From Chitiniphilus purpureus (GTDB taxonomy: Bacteria > Pseudomonadota > Gammaproteobacteria > Burkholderiales > Chitinibacteraceae), in the NCBI RefSeq assembly GCF_025642115.1, contig NZ_CP106753.1:1139501-1203500 (forward strand): a stretch of DNA of 64,000 nt, in the 5' to 3' direction. The first letter of the stretch is position 1. Each line of letters starts with the position of its first letter. The position numbers were made by a program, and so were the translations under genes. Below, piece after piece: positions 1 to 9,462 of this stretch. The notes below the pieces were generated by a model that searched no databases, was not told where the DNA came from, and saw nothing but the letters and a program-made list of their open reading frames with translations.

Positions 1-173
1 CAGTCTGGCCTGGTTCCACATTCTTTGGTTTCCGGATGGGGGATGCCAGCTACCACTATATCGCCTGCCAGAAATAGCCGGGCAAGGGTGCCGGGAAACG
101 CATTTTCCCGGTACCTGGATTGAATGCATCGCCTTGACATATGGGCCTTATATTCTGCAAGGGGGAGGAGGCA

Positions 174-878
174 ATGAGTTGGCGAACGGGGTCCACCGTT
201 TTCGTTGAAATCTGGCCTGTCCTTGAAGCGCACATCACTGACGAGGAAGAGCGCGATGACATCGCGGTCGAGCTGATCAATGTGTTCGAGCGCCGGGATA
301 TGGATGTCAATGATCTGCTCAATTCGTTCGAATCGCTGGATGGGCTGCTTGAGCGCCAGTTCGGCCTCTCGGAAAAGGAAGAGTGCTTCACCGGGTTTCA
401 AAGCGAGAATTCGCTGTTGATGCAGCTTTCAAGAAATATCGCCCAAACGCTGAACCTGCAATTGCAACGGGGTGAGGATGGCATTCACCTGTCAGGGCGG
501 ATCGGAAATACAAACTGCGTATTGCATGTCTCCTTGTACAATTTTGCAGATAGAAACTACCAATTCGATGTGCAAATGGAAGCCATGCGGTTCGATCCCG
601 CACAGCCGCATCCCAGCCTGTTTGTGAAACGCGGCAGGTCCGAGGTGGATGCGCCGTACGACCCGGTGCGCAAGGCATACATCAAGGACGATATCAACCA
701 CGACAACCTGCTGCGGGTGGCCATGGCGGGCATCGATGCGGTGATCAACGGGCAGGGTGGCTGGAGCGATCCGGAGGTGGTGCCCTTCTATTCCAACGAC
801 GAGGCTGAAATCCAGCCGGCCCTCGCCAGGCTGCCCAAGGCCAATGTGCAGATCGATGAATCCAGCCTGCCTGGATGA
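174..878 (+). CDS. Hypothetical protein, 234 aa
   Basis: I do not recognise the family. The reading frame extends upstream to an ATG at 141, but the ATG at 174 (MSWRTGSTVF...) is preceded by a strong GGGGGAGGAGG ribosome-binding site, so I place the start there. The product is acidic and soluble-looking, with no signal peptide or membrane segment. Residues 20-75 look helical (many Glu/Asp/Leu) and the central part looks like beta strands (LHVSLYNFADRNYQFDVQME). It lies convergent to glmS, with a hairpin between the two stop codons. No function can be given. Confidence 0.75.
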   Translation: MSWRTGSTVFVEIWPVLEAHITDEEERDDIAVELINVFERRDMDVNDLLNSFESLDGLLERQFGLSEKEECFTGFQSENSLLMQLSRNIAQTLNLQLQRGEDGIHLSGRIGNTNCVLHVSLYNFADRNYQFDVQMEAMRFDPAQPHPSLFVKRGRSEVDAPYDPVRKAYIKDDINHDNLLRVAMAGIDAVINGQGGWSDPEVVPFYSNDEAEIQPALARLPKANVQIDESSLPG

Positions 879-896
879 ATCGACATCCTTGAAAGC

Positions 897-916
897 CGGG
901 GCCGGGCACGGCCCCG
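897..916. terminator. Hairpin between convergent genes
   Basis: CGGGGCCG (897-904) and CGGCCCCG (909-916) form an 8-bp GC stem with a 4-nt loop, between the stop codon of the upstream hypothetical gene and that of glmS. Thymine runs on either side are short, so a shared weak terminator is likely but not certain. Confidence 0.5.
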
Positions 917-920
917 TCCT

Positions 921-2741
921 TTACTCCACCGTCACCGACTTGGCCAGATTGCGTGGCTTGTCGACATCGGTGCCCTTGCGACAGGCGGTGTGGTAGGCCA
1001 GCAGCTGCAGCGGCAGCGCCATGGTCAGTGCGGTCAGCGGGCCGCCGCCGGGCACGGTCAGATGATGGCCGATCCCCTCGAATTCGCCCTCGGTGCCCGG
1101 GGCGGCCAGGATGAACAACCGGCCGCCGCGTGCCTGTACCTCCCGTACGTTGGAGGCCAGCTTGCCGAGTAAGGCATCGCGGGCGGCGCAGACGATCACC
1201 GGCATGTCTTCGTCCACCAGTGCCAGCGGCCCGTGCTTGAGTTCGCCGGCAGCATGACCCTCGGCGTGGATGTACGCGATTTCCTTGAGCTTGAGCGCGC
1301 CTTCGAGCGCGATCGGGAACAGGGTATGGCGCCCCAGGAACAGCGCGTGGCGACAGTGGGCGAGTTCATGCGCCCAGCGTTCGAGTTCGGGTTCCAGGGC
1401 GAGCGTGGCGTTGATCCGGGCCGGCAGGCCGGGCAGGGCGTCGTTCAGCGCCTGCAGCTCGGCCTCGGACAGCCCGGCGCGGCAGCGTGCGAGTGCGACA
1501 GCCAGCACATAGAGCGCGGCCAGCTGGGTCACGAAGGCCTTGGTCGAAGCCACGCCGATCTCGATGCCGGCCTGGGTGAGGAACAGCAGCTCCGCTTCGC
1601 GCGTCAGCGTGGCGTGCGGCACATTGCATATGGCCAGCAGCCGCACCTTGCCGCGCTCGCGCGCCGCATGGACCGCGGCGAGCAGATCGGCGGTTTCGCC
1701 TGATTGCGAGATGGCGATCACCAGCGTGCCGTCCGGCTCGCGGCAGCGGCGGTAGCGGTATTCGCTTGCGATTTCCACGCTGACGGGCAGCCCGGCCCAT
1801 TCCTCCAGCCAGTACCGTGCCACCAGCCCAGCATGGTAGCTGGAGCCGCAGGCCAGGATGCGGATGGCTGGTGCAGCGGTGAAGATGGCTTCGGCGTCGG
1901 GCCCGAACAATTCGGCCCGGCAGCCCAGCTCGATGGCGCGCTGCACCGTGTTGGCCACGGCACCGGGCTGCTCGAAGATCTCCTTTTGCATGAAATGCCG
2001 GTACGGACCCAGCTCGGTCACGTCCACATTCATGTCGACCGTGTGCATCTCGCACTGCTGCATGGTGCCGTGCTGATCGACAATGCGGATGCGCTGCCGC
2101 TGCAATTCGGCGATGTCACCGTCCTCCAGATAGGCCATCCGCTGCGTTACCGGCAGCAGCGCGGCGATATCGGAGGCGAAGAACTGCTCGCCGAACCCCT
2201 GGCCCAGTACCAACGGACTGCCGCGCCGTGCACAGACCAGCCGGTCCGGCCAGTCGCGGCACAGCACGCCGATGGCGAACGCACCGCTGAGCCGGGCCAT
2301 CGCGTTGCGCACCGCGTCCAGCAGATCGCCCCCGGTCTTGAGCAGATGGTGGATCAGGTGGGCGATCGCCTCGCTGTCGGTGTCCGAGGTGAAGCGGTAG
2401 CCGAACTCGGCCAGTTCGGCGCGCAGGACGCGGTGATTCTCGATGATGCCGTTGTGCACCACCAGCACACTGTCGCCACCCAGGTGCGGATGGGCGTTGG
2501 CTTCCGAGGGCTCGCCGTGCGTCGCCCAGCGGGTATGGGCGATGCCACTGCGTCCCTGCAGCGCCGCGCCGCGCTGCGCCAATTCGGCCACGCGGCCGGC
2601 AACACGCAGTCGGCTCATCTCCCCCCGCTCCAGCAGCGCCAGCCCGCTGGAGTCGTAACCGCGATATTCCAGACGTTGCAGCCCTGCCAACAGCATGGGC
2701 ACCACATTGCGATCCGAGATCGCCCCAACGATACCGCACAT
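921..2741 (-). CDS. glmS: Glutamine--fructose-6-phosphate aminotransferase (isomerizing)
   Basis: GlmS makes glucosamine-6-phosphate from fructose-6-phosphate and glutamine, the first step of UDP-GlcNAc synthesis for peptidoglycan and LPS, in the cytoplasm. The 606-aa product has the family length. It begins MCGIVGA, so Cys2 is the N-terminal nucleophile of the class-II glutaminase domain (about 1-225), with RWATHG and HNGIIEN further on. Two SIS sugar-isomerase domains follow (about 285-600), with CGSSYHAG, SQSGETAD and the C-terminal end DKPRNLAKSVTVE. The gene is monocistronic. In a chitin degrader it is the anabolic counterpart of GlcNAc uptake, but no regulatory link is visible. No glmS ribozyme-like sequence was noticed upstream. 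Confidence 0.98.
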   Translation of the reverse strand: MCGIVGAISDRNVVPMLLAGLQRLEYRGYDSSGLALLERGEMSRLRVAGRVAELAQRGAALQGRSGIAHTRWATHGEPSEANAHPHLGGDSVLVVHNGIIENHRVLRAELAEFGYRFTSDTDSEAIAHLIHHLLKTGGDLLDAVRNAMARLSGAFAIGVLCRDWPDRLVCARRGSPLVLGQGFGEQFFASDIAALLPVTQRMAYLEDGDIAELQRQRIRIVDQHGTMQQCEMHTVDMNVDVTELGPYRHFMQKEIFEQPGAVANTVQRAIELGCRAELFGPDAEAIFTAAPAIRILACGSSYHAGLVARYWLEEWAGLPVSVEIASEYRYRRCREPDGTLVIAISQSGETADLLAAVHAARERGKVRLLAICNVPHATLTREAELLFLTQAGIEIGVASTKAFVTQLAALYVLAVALARCRAGLSEAELQALNDALPGLPARINATLALEPELERWAHELAHCRHALFLGRHTLFPIALEGALKLKEIAYIHAEGHAAGELKHGPLALVDEDMPVIVCAARDALLGKLASNVREVQARGGRLFILAAPGTEGEFEGIGHHLTVPGGGPLTALTMALPLQLLAYHTACRKGTDVDKPRNLAKSVTVE

Positions 2742-2951
2742 GGATGAACGCTCCGATGTTGCCCTGCAACAAATCTAGGGGCTGCATATCCGGTTGTCGT
2801 TACAGGGAATCCCTTAAGGGTTTAAGAATAAATCGAAATGGAGTAGTAAGAAAAAGGGGGGTGACCGGGTTATCCTGACAAGCGGCGGGGGCAAGTGCAT
2901 TACCGCTGTCTAGATTGAGAAAAAGCGCACCAACAGGGACGGGAGAGCGAA

Positions 2952-3245
2952 ATGCATGTATTGGCGATGGGCAGGATCGGCATCAGGCTGTACGCCCGAA
3001 TCCTGACAGGCGAAGCGAGCCACCCGCAAGATCTGGCCGATCACGTGGTGGATGAAATCAACTGCTATCTGCCGCAGGCGTTGCCGTCGGAGCAACAGAT
3101 GCTGTTCCAGCTGGCCTGCGAGATCCACGATATCTTCACCGATGCATTCGAGCGGGTGGATGATCTCGCGGTGCGCCATGAGGCGATCGAACTCGTCAAC
3201 GAGCTGCTGAGCCAGACGCGCGAGTTTCCCGGTACCGGCGGTTGA
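2952..3245 (+). CDS. Hypothetical protein, 97 aa
   Basis: Unrecognised small cytoplasmic protein, mostly helical and acidic. The ATG at 2952 follows a GGGAGAG ribosome-binding site. The C-terminal half (QMLFQLACEIHDIFTDAFER, then VRHEAIELVNELLSQ) suggests two long helices. No signal peptide, metal motif or known domain is visible. It stands alone, divergent from glmS and convergent with the glycine-zipper gene. The plausible start and codon use support a real gene. Confidence 0.65.
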   Translation: MHVLAMGRIGIRLYARILTGEASHPQDLADHVVDEINCYLPQALPSEQQMLFQLACEIHDIFTDAFERVDDLAVRHEAIELVNELLSQTREFPGTGG

Positions 3246-3268
3246 GCGGGCAGCCGTAACGCAAGGCG

Positions 3269-3305
3269 GACCGCCCTGCCGGCAAAAGCGAAGGGCAGGG
3301 CGGTC
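3269..3305. terminator. Hairpin between convergent genes
   Basis: A 12-bp perfect stem, GACCGCCCTGCC (3269-3280) with GGCAGGGCGGTC (3294-3305), lies between two convergent stop codons. It lacks a clear thymine tract, so it is a probable shared terminator by position rather than by canonical structure. Confidence 0.5.
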
Positions 3306-3364
3306 ATCCGCATCCTTGGGATGGTGGCCAAGGCCGGGCGGCAAGCCCCGCCTGGGCACGTACG

Positions 3365-4048
3365 TCAGTCCGCCACGATCTCGCCGCCGCTGGCGCGCAC
3401 GCGATCGCCGACCGAGAACGGCGGCTGTTGCTGATACGGGTAGCTGCGGCTGCTGCCATCCTCGAAGGCGACTTCGACCTCGTACGTGGTGACCTTGCGC
3501 ACGTGTTTTTCGATCTGGTGCCCGGCGACCGCACCACCGACCGCACCCAGTACCGTCGCCACATCCTTGCCCCGACCCTTGCCGACCTGGTGACCCAGCA
3601 GACCGCCGACCACGCCGCCGGCCACGGCGCCGCCGCCGCTGGCGCTGCCGGGTTGTTCCACGGCGCGCACGGCCGTCACCCGGCCGCATTCGTGGCAGAC
3701 CTGGCGTACCGGTTCAGGCGCGGGCTGGGCCGGCCTTGTCTCGGTGCGCTCGGGCTGGGGCTCGGGCCGCGGTGTCGGCCTGCGTTGCGGCTTGGGCGTG
3801 GGGGCGGGGGTCGGTACCGGTGACGGGGTCAGGGTGGGCGTCGGCGTGGGAACCGGGGTCAGCGTCGGTGCCACGGTGGGGGTGAGGGTGACGACGGCGG
3901 TGACCGGTTGGCTGGCGACGGGGGCATCGGGCGCGGGCTTGCCGGTAAAGCCAAGCCAATGCGCCGTGCCGGCGGCAGCGGCGACGATCACGGCGCCCGC
4001 CGCGGCCAGGATCAAGGGATGGGTCTTGCCTGTGTTCAGGTTGCTCAT
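3365..4048 (-). CDS. Glycine-zipper 2TM envelope protein with Pro/Thr-rich linker
   Basis: The 227-aa protein starts at the ATG at 4048, preceded by AAGGAG; the open frame upstream lacks a good start. Residues about 11-32 form one membrane anchor (LILAAAGAVIVAAAAG). A long Pro/Thr stretch (about 50-100) turns into a Pro/Arg/Glu-rich one. The C-terminal part holds a glycine zipper (GGGAVAGGVVGGLLGHQVGKG and DVATVLGAVGGAVAGHQIEK), as in the 17-kDa surface antigen/SlyB group, then a small beta domain ending FSVGDRVRASGGEIVAD. Such proteins sit in the envelope and stiffen or span membranes. The exact role is unknown. The linker resembles those of the neighbouring chitinases in composition only. 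Confidence 0.85.
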   Translation of the reverse strand: MSNLNTGKTHPLILAAAGAVIVAAAAGTAHWLGFTGKPAPDAPVASQPVTAVVTLTPTVAPTLTPVPTPTPTLTPSPVPTPAPTPKPQRRPTPRPEPQPERTETRPAQPAPEPVRQVCHECGRVTAVRAVEQPGSASGGGAVAGGVVGGLLGHQVGKGRGKDVATVLGAVGGAVAGHQIEKHVRKVTTYEVEVAFEDGSSRSYPYQQQPPFSVGDRVRASGGEIVAD

Positions 4049-4526
4049 GGGGTTCTCCTTGCGTCTGTTGTCACACCCGTTTCGAGCCGGGCTCATGGAT
4101 TGCAATGATCGTGCGCCGCTGCCGGTGGACAAGCCAGTGACAGTCGGCACAAGGGCAGAGCCACTTTTCACGCGCGGGCTGCTGCTTGCCACAGGATCGC
4201 AATCCGCCAGCATCGTGGGTTGCGTCCGGTGTAGCCGGTGCAATGCACCCGTTGCCGCAGTGCAGCCGGCACGGGCCAGCTCAGACGTGGCACAGCCGGC
4301 AACGCAGGTGCCACCAGGGCGGGCATCGCAGCGGCACCATTGCTTGGCCCGGTCCTTGCGGTCAGGCGTTGGCGACGTGCCCTCGCTCACCACCGGGTGT
4401 TGCAGTCACCGGACCATGATGTGCCGGGCATCGATGCGTGCCGTTCCGGGCGGCATCGAATGCAACCGTGAAACAACACTGAACAGGCCCTAGAATCGGG
4501 GGTCGTCGAATGTCCTTGGGATTTTT
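4049..4526. other. Intergenic region, 478 bp, no gene seen
   Basis: Divergent region between the glycine-zipper gene and the AI-2E transporter gene. Frames crossing it have no ribosome-binding site and Cys/Arg/His-rich translations, so I see no credible gene. It should hold both promoters, but no convincing -35/-10 pair was found. Confidence 0.5.
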
Positions 4527-5693
4527 ATGAACTCACCCCGTTGGATCGAACCTGCGCTTGCCACCGGCATCGTCGTCCTGCTGCTTGCCTTGTCCTATCA
4601 GGTGCTGGCGCCGTTCCTGGCCGCGCTGGTCTGGGCCGGTATCCTGGTCTACGCCACGTGGTCGCCGTATCTGTGGCTTGCCGGCCGGTTCCGCGGGCAG
4701 CGCGTGCTGGCGGCCACCACCATCGTGCTGTTGTATGCGCTGCTGATCCTGGTGCCGCTGGTGGTGGCCGGGGTGGAGCTTGCGCTCAACCTGGATGAGA
4801 TCGAAGGCTGGATCCGCGCCAAGGTGCAAGGGGGGTTGCCGGCCTTGCCGTCCGGGCTGGTCGGCCTGCCATGGATCGGGCCCCGACTTGCACAATTCTG
4901 GGGCGAGCTGGCGGTGGGCGATCCGGAGACGCTGGCCCGCATCCGCGAGTGGCTCAAGCCGGTGGGCGGTTTCCTGCTGCTGTTCGGCAAGGCGGTGGGC
5001 AGCGGGCTGTTGTTGCTGGTACTGAGCCTGTTCTTCTCCTTCTTTCTCTATGTGAATGGCCACGTGCTGGTTGACTGGCTGATGTCGGCGCTGCGGCGTA
5101 TCGGTGGTGAGCGGGCGCAGGCGCTGATGAAGCTGGCCGGCGGCACGGTCCGCGGCGTGGTGTACGGCTTCATCGGCACGGCGCTGGTGCAGGGCGCATT
5201 GGCCTGGTTCGGCTACTGGCTGGCCGGGGTGCCCAATGCCGCGGCGTTCGGACTGGTCTCATGCTTCCTGTCGCTGATTCCGGGTGGGCCGAGCCTGCTG
5301 GGCCTGCCGGTGGCGGCCTGGCTGTATCTGCAGGGCACGACCGGTTGGGCGATCTTCCTGGCGGTGTGGATGGTGGCGGTGGTGGCCTCTGCGGACAACG
5401 TGGTCAAGCCGTTGGTGATCGGCAAGGAGAGCAATCTGCCGTTCGTGCTGATCCTGATCGGCGTGCTGGGCGGGGCTCTGGCCTGGGGCATGCTGGGTGT
5501 GTTCCTCGGGCCCACCTTGCTGGCGGTGACCTTTACGCTGCTGCGCAACTGGAATGCAGTGCCCACCGTGGCCGAGGCCGATGCGGCCGTCGAGCCGCCT
5601 GCCGATACGCTGGCCGAAGCCGTGGTAGTGGCGGTGGATCAGGCCGTGCATCCGGCGGCAACCGCAGCCCCATCCGATACGCCGAGGGCATAG
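4527..5693 (+). CDS. AI-2E family transporter (YdiK/PerM type)
   Basis: Inner-membrane protein of 388 aa in the AI-2 exporter superfamily. About eight hydrophobic helices follow the family order: a pair at the N-terminus (GIVVLLLALSYQVLAPFLAA), a soluble loop around residues 90-140, then the rest. The typical C-terminal part contains FGLVSCFLSLIPGGPSLLGLP and DNVVKPLVIGKESNLPFVLI, which match the conserved PxxGP and D-N-x-x-KP motifs. The last 40 residues are an Ala/Val-rich cytoplasmic tail. Members export small molecules, and some act as Na+/H+ antiporters, so the substrate cannot be told. Appears to be a single-gene unit. Confidence 0.9.
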   Translation: MNSPRWIEPALATGIVVLLLALSYQVLAPFLAALVWAGILVYATWSPYLWLAGRFRGQRVLAATTIVLLYALLILVPLVVAGVELALNLDEIEGWIRAKVQGGLPALPSGLVGLPWIGPRLAQFWGELAVGDPETLARIREWLKPVGGFLLLFGKAVGSGLLLLVLSLFFSFFLYVNGHVLVDWLMSALRRIGGERAQALMKLAGGTVRGVVYGFIGTALVQGALAWFGYWLAGVPNAAAFGLVSCFLSLIPGGPSLLGLPVAAWLYLQGTTGWAIFLAVWMVAVVASADNVVKPLVIGKESNLPFVLILIGVLGGALAWGMLGVFLGPTLLAVTFTLLRNWNAVPTVAEADAAVEPPADTLAEAVVVAVDQAVHPAATAAPSDTPRA

Positions 5694-6189
5694 GCGTCGC
5701 TGCCACAGTCTCCCGGCAGCGTCGCCCTGGCCTGCCATACCACCCGTACTGCTGGTGAGCGCAGGAAGGCCGTGTCACAGCCGCGCAGGACGTTTCGCGC
5801 TGCCTGGCAGGGCCGCTGCACCGGGTGTCTGTCAGCAGTGCCAACCCGGCGCGCGCTGCCCATCCGCCGGTGGGGTGCATGTGGGTGCAGTCCGTGTGTG
5901 GCGGGCGTCGCTGCCTTCATGATTGCACCGGCATGAGGCCGTCCGATGCACGATCTGACCGGGATTGCGTAACCGGTATTGACCATTCGTGCGATAGCTT
6001 GCACGACGCTTTGTGGAAATTCTGATAGCTGTAACCTTCCATCCCAGATTGTCCACCTTCAGTCGGTCCTTGTACGGCGATTGCCGGTACGCGGCGTAGC
6101 ATCAGCGCCGCTGACTGGTCTGGAGTCGCGCAGGACAAAAATACCACTGAGGGCCGGTCAGCCATTTTGGATTTCTGGAGGAATGGACA
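5694..6189. other. Intergenic region upstream of the first chitinase, 496 bp
   Basis: No credible gene. The last 20 bases carry the chitinase ribosome-binding site (GGAGG at 6177-6181). I found no clear sigma-70 promoter and no copy of the palindrome seen upstream of the chitinase cluster at 18577. Confidence 0.5.
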
Positions 6190-8211
6190 ATGCAGCACAC
6201 ATCCCATGTCCGCCGGCAGGGTCTCGCCGCCCTGATCGCCGGACTGTGCCTGTCGGCCAGCGTCTTCGCTGCACCGGTCTGGCAGGAGGGCAGTTCGTAT
6301 ACTGCCGGCACCGTGGTCAGCTACAACGGCCACGACTACAAGGCACTGGTCGCCCATACCGCGTACGCCGGGGCGAACTGGAACCCCGCGAGCACGCCCA
6401 CGTTGTGGCAGGATCTGGGTGCTTCCAGCGGTGGCACCCCCACGCCCGCGCCGGCCACGCCCACACCGGCGCCCGTCACGCCCACCCCGCAGCCTGCCAC
6501 GCCGACCCCGGCACCGGTGACGCCGACGCCGGCGCCTGCCACACCGACCCCCGCCACACCGACGCCCACGCCGGGCGCCTGCTACCCCGCCTGGGCCAGT
6601 GGTTCGGTCTATACCGGCGGCACCCGGGTGACGCACAACGGCGTCAACTATGAAGCGAAGTGGTGGACGCAGGGCGACAACCCGGCACAGGCCGGCGATT
6701 GGGGCGTTTGGAAGAACCTCGGCCCCTGCGGCGCGACGCCCACCCCGGCCACCCCGACCCCGACGCCGGTGACACCCACGCCGACCCCGGTGACCCCGAC
6801 GCCGACACCGGTCACTCCGACGCCGGTGACCCCGACCCCGACGCCGGTGACACCCACGCCAGTGACCCCCACACCGACCCCGGTGACCCCGACCCCGGGC
6901 GGTGGCGTACCGGCACCGAGCGTGGCGCAGGTCGGCTCGTATTTCACCCAGTGGGGTGTCTACGACAGCGCGTTCTTCGTCAAGCACGTTGATACCAGTG
7001 GCGCGGCTGCCAAGCTCACCTTCATCAACTATGCCTTCGGCAACGTCTACAAGAAGGCTGATGGCAGCTACGGTTGCGACAGCGGCATCAACAAGCTGGA
7101 GCCGGGTTCCACCAATGCCAACGACCCGCAGGCGGGCACCGGCGGCGATGCATGGGCCGACTACCAGATGGATTACCGGCCCGGCGACTCCGTCGACGGC
7201 GTGGGTGACGAATGGGAAAACCCGCTCAAGGGCAACTTCAACCAGCTCAAGAAGCTCAAGAAGAAGTATCCCAATCTCAAGGTGCTGATCTCGCTGGGCG
7301 GCTGGACCTGGTCGCGGTGGTTCTCCGCCGCCTCGGCTACGCCTGAGCTGCGCCAGAAGCTGGTCGCTTCGTGCATCGATGTCTATATCAAGGGCAACCT
7401 GAAGAAGGCCGATGGCGATCCGGCTGGTGGCGCCGGTGCCGCCGCTGGCGTGTTCGACGGCATCGACATCGACTGGGAATACCCGGCCGGTGGTGGCCAG
7501 CCGTACAACACCAGCTCGCCTGCCGACAAGCAGAACTTCACGCTGCTGCTCAAGGAGTTCCGCACGCAGCTCGATGCGCTGGGCAAGCAGTACCTGCTGA
7601 CCGTGGCCATCGGTGCCGGCGTCGACAAGATCGCCAACACCGAACCGGCGGAGTACAGCAAGTACCTCAACTGGGTGAATGTGATGACCTATGACTTCCA
7701 TGGCGGTTGGGAAGGCACCGGTCCGACCAACTTCCACTCGCACCTGTATCCGGATCCGGCCGATCCGTACGCCGGCACCCAGGCCGCGTCGTACAACATC
7801 GACACCGCGGTGAACAAGCTGCTGCAGGCCGGCATGCCGGCCAACAAGCTGGTACTGGGCATTCCGTACTACGGACGCGGCTGGGGTGGGGTGCAACCTG
7901 GTCCTAATGGCGACGGCCTGTACCAGGCGGCCACCGGCGCGCCGGGCAAGGTCGGTACCAGCACCGAAGGCGGCTATGGCGACTACAAGGCGCTGGTGAA
8001 CGCGCCCGGTACCAAGCGCTATCACCCGGTGACCAAGCAGCTGTACCAGTACGATGGCGCCAACTGGTGGAGCTACGACGATCCGACCACCATCCGCACC
8101 AAGATCCAGTACCTGAAGAGCAAGGGCCTCAACGGCCTGTTCAGCTGGTCGCTGGATGCGGACGATGCCAATGCCACGCTGACCAAGACGATGAGCGAGG
8201 TGCAGCAGTAA
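6190..8211 (+). CDS. Secreted GH18 chitinase 1 with two CBM5/12 domains
   Basis: This 673-aa extracellular enzyme hydrolyses beta-1,4 links of chitin. Residues 1-28 are a Sec signal peptide ending near SVFA. CBM5/12 domain 1 spans about 29-78 (WQEGSSYTAGTVVSYNG...LWQDLG), followed by a Pro-Thr-Pro linker. CBM 2 spans about 134-181 (VTHNGVNYEAKWWTQGDNP), followed by a second linker. The GH18 barrel runs from about 243 to the end, with SLGGWTWS, the catalytic DxxDxDxE motif as FDGIDIDWEYP (D423, D426, D428, E430) and MTYDFHGGW. An insertion domain near YYGRGWGG suggests subfamily A. GGAGG lies 8 bases before the ATG. It sits 11 kb from the main cluster and resembles chitinases 2 and 3 most closely. 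Confidence 0.95.
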   Translation: MQHTSHVRRQGLAALIAGLCLSASVFAAPVWQEGSSYTAGTVVSYNGHDYKALVAHTAYAGANWNPASTPTLWQDLGASSGGTPTPAPATPTPAPVTPTPQPATPTPAPVTPTPAPATPTPATPTPTPGACYPAWASGSVYTGGTRVTHNGVNYEAKWWTQGDNPAQAGDWGVWKNLGPCGATPTPATPTPTPVTPTPTPVTPTPTPVTPTPVTPTPTPVTPTPVTPTPTPVTPTPGGGVPAPSVAQVGSYFTQWGVYDSAFFVKHVDTSGAAAKLTFINYAFGNVYKKADGSYGCDSGINKLEPGSTNANDPQAGTGGDAWADYQMDYRPGDSVDGVGDEWENPLKGNFNQLKKLKKKYPNLKVLISLGGWTWSRWFSAASATPELRQKLVASCIDVYIKGNLKKADGDPAGGAGAAAGVFDGIDIDWEYPAGGGQPYNTSSPADKQNFTLLLKEFRTQLDALGKQYLLTVAIGAGVDKIANTEPAEYSKYLNWVNVMTYDFHGGWEGTGPTNFHSHLYPDPADPYAGTQAASYNIDTAVNKLLQAGMPANKLVLGIPYYGRGWGGVQPGPNGDGLYQAATGAPGKVGTSTEGGYGDYKALVNAPGTKRYHPVTKQLYQYDGANWWSYDDPTTIRTKIQYLKSKGLNGLFSWSLDADDANATLTKTMSEVQQ

Positions 8212-8224
8212 GCGAAAACAGCCG

Positions 8225-8319
8225 CCGGCCCCCTACCAGGGGGCCGGTGCTGATCGGTTTCCTCTTGTGCGCCGCAAGGCGCAGTCATGACTTGCGGGCC
8301 ATCCGGCCCGCTTTTTTTT
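8225..8319 (+). terminator. Tandem hairpins ending in a T8 tract after chitinase 1
   Basis: Two hairpins follow the stop codon: CCGGCCCCCT/AGGGGGCCGG (8225-8247), and GCGGGCC/GGCCCGC (8294-8311) directly followed by eight thymines (8312-8319). The second is a canonical intrinsic terminator. Confidence 0.85.
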
Positions 8320-8340
8320 GGCCCGCTGCCGGCCCAATGC

Positions 8341-8363
8341 AAAACCGGCCCTGGCGGGCCGGT
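8341..8363 (-). terminator. Intrinsic terminator of tal
   Basis: ACCGGCCC (8344-8351) pairs with GGGCCGGT (8356-8363). On the minus strand the hairpin is followed by TTTT, 20 bases past the tal stop codon. Confidence 0.75.
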
Positions 8364-8382
8364 TTCGTGAAGCAGGTGCGGA

Positions 8383-9462
8383 TCAGGCGGTCAGTTGCAG
8401 CAGCTTTTCGAACGCGTCGTCAAAGAGCTTGAGGCCTTCCTGCTGCAGTTGCTCGCCGACCCGGTTGAAGTCAAAACCGAGCCTGCGCAGCTGTGCCAGC
8501 ACCAGCACCGCTTCCTCGATGCCGGTATCGAGCCTGCTTGCCGCCACGCCATGGTCGCGGAACGCATCCAGCGTGGCATCGGGCACGGTGTTCACGGTGT
8601 CCTGACCGATCAGCTCCTCCACGTACATGGTGTCGCGGTAGGCCGGGTTCTTGGTGCCGGTCGAGGCCCACAGCAGGCGTTGCGGATGTGCGCCGGCGGC
8701 CTTGAGTGCCTTGAAACGGGTGCCGTTGAACAGTTGCTTGTAGTGCTGGTACGCCACCTTGACGAATGCGATGGCGCTCTTGCCGCGCAACGCCAGCGCC
8801 TCGGGGGTGCCGATGGCTTCGAGCTGCTTGTCCAGCAGCACATCCACCCGCGAGAGGAACACCGAGGCGACCGCACGCACGTGGTCGATCGGCTCACCGG
8901 CGGCCCGACGCGCCTCCAGGCCGCGGATGTAGGCGGTGAGCACATCGTCGGCGTGCTTGAGGCTGAACATCAGCGTGATGTTGACGTTGATGCCGTCGGT
9001 TATCAGTTGCTCGAAGGCGATGATGCCGGCCTGGGTGGCGGGCACCTTGATCATGGCGTTGGGACGGTTCACCGCCTGCCACAGCCGGTGCGCGGCCTCG
9101 ATGGTGCCTTGCGTGTCGTTGGCGAGGAAGGGCGAGACTTCGAGGCTGACATAGCCATCGAGCCCGGCGCTTGAGCGGTATTGGGGCAGGTTCAGGTCGC
9201 AGGCGGCCTGTACATCCGGCACCACCAGTGCCTCATAGCGCTGCTCGGCGCTCAGGTCCTGCTGCTTGAGCTTGGCCAGGTCGCCGGTGTAGAGCGGGTC
9301 CGACGAGATCGCCTTGTAGAAGATCGCCGGGTTGGAGGTGACGCCGGCGATGGCGTCGTCATCGAGCAGCTTTTGCAGGGCACCGGACTGCAACAGGCCA
9401 CGGGACAGGTTGTCCAGCCAGATGCGTTGGCCCAAGGGTTTGATGGCGGCGAGCTTGCTCAT
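8383..9462 (-). CDS. tal: Transaldolase
   Basis: Cytoplasmic enzyme of the non-oxidative pentose phosphate pathway that moves a dihydroxyacetone unit from sedoheptulose-7-phosphate to glyceraldehyde-3-phosphate. At 359 aa it belongs to the longer bacterial class often labelled tal type 2. Motifs: VTSNPAIFYKAI near the N-terminus, NAMIKVPAT with the expected Schiff-base lysine at K139, GINVNITLMFS, and LLWASTGTKNPAYRDTMYVEELIG. The gene is monocistronic, with its own terminator downstream and 121 bp to phoR. It complements rpiA later in the window. Confidence 0.96.
   Translation of the reverse strand: MSKLAAIKPLGQRIWLDNLSRGLLQSGALQKLLDDDAIAGVTSNPAIFYKAISSDPLYTGDLAKLKQQDLSAEQRYEALVVPDVQAACDLNLPQYRSSAGLDGYVSLEVSPFLANDTQGTIEAAHRLWQAVNRPNAMIKVPATQAGIIAFEQLITDGINVNITLMFSLKHADDVLTAYIRGLEARRAAGEPIDHVRAVASVFLSRVDVLLDKQLEAIGTPEALALRGKSAIAFVKVAYQHYKQLFNGTRFKALKAAGAHPQRLLWASTGTKNPAYRDTMYVEELIGQDTVNTVPDATLDAFRDHGVAASRLDTGIEEAVLVLAQLRRLGFDFNRVGEQLQQEGLKLFDDAFEKLLQLTA

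Noticed and set aside
2742..2951. glmS ribozyme upstream of glmS
   Set aside because: No matching core seen. The class is typical of Gram-positive bacteria.
6735..6900. Regular GC-rich repeats resembling a CRISPR array
   Set aside because: No constant repeat/spacer structure. They encode Pro-Thr linkers in frame.
5917..8025. Long minus-strand frame across chitinase 1, and similar ones at 18765-21053, 22120-23913, 23982-26894, 26800-28725 and 30330-32483
   Set aside because: They mirror the GC-rich codons of the plus-strand chitinase genes, giving repeated Gly-Arg-Arg or Val-Gly-Val sequence and no domains or ribosome-binding sites.
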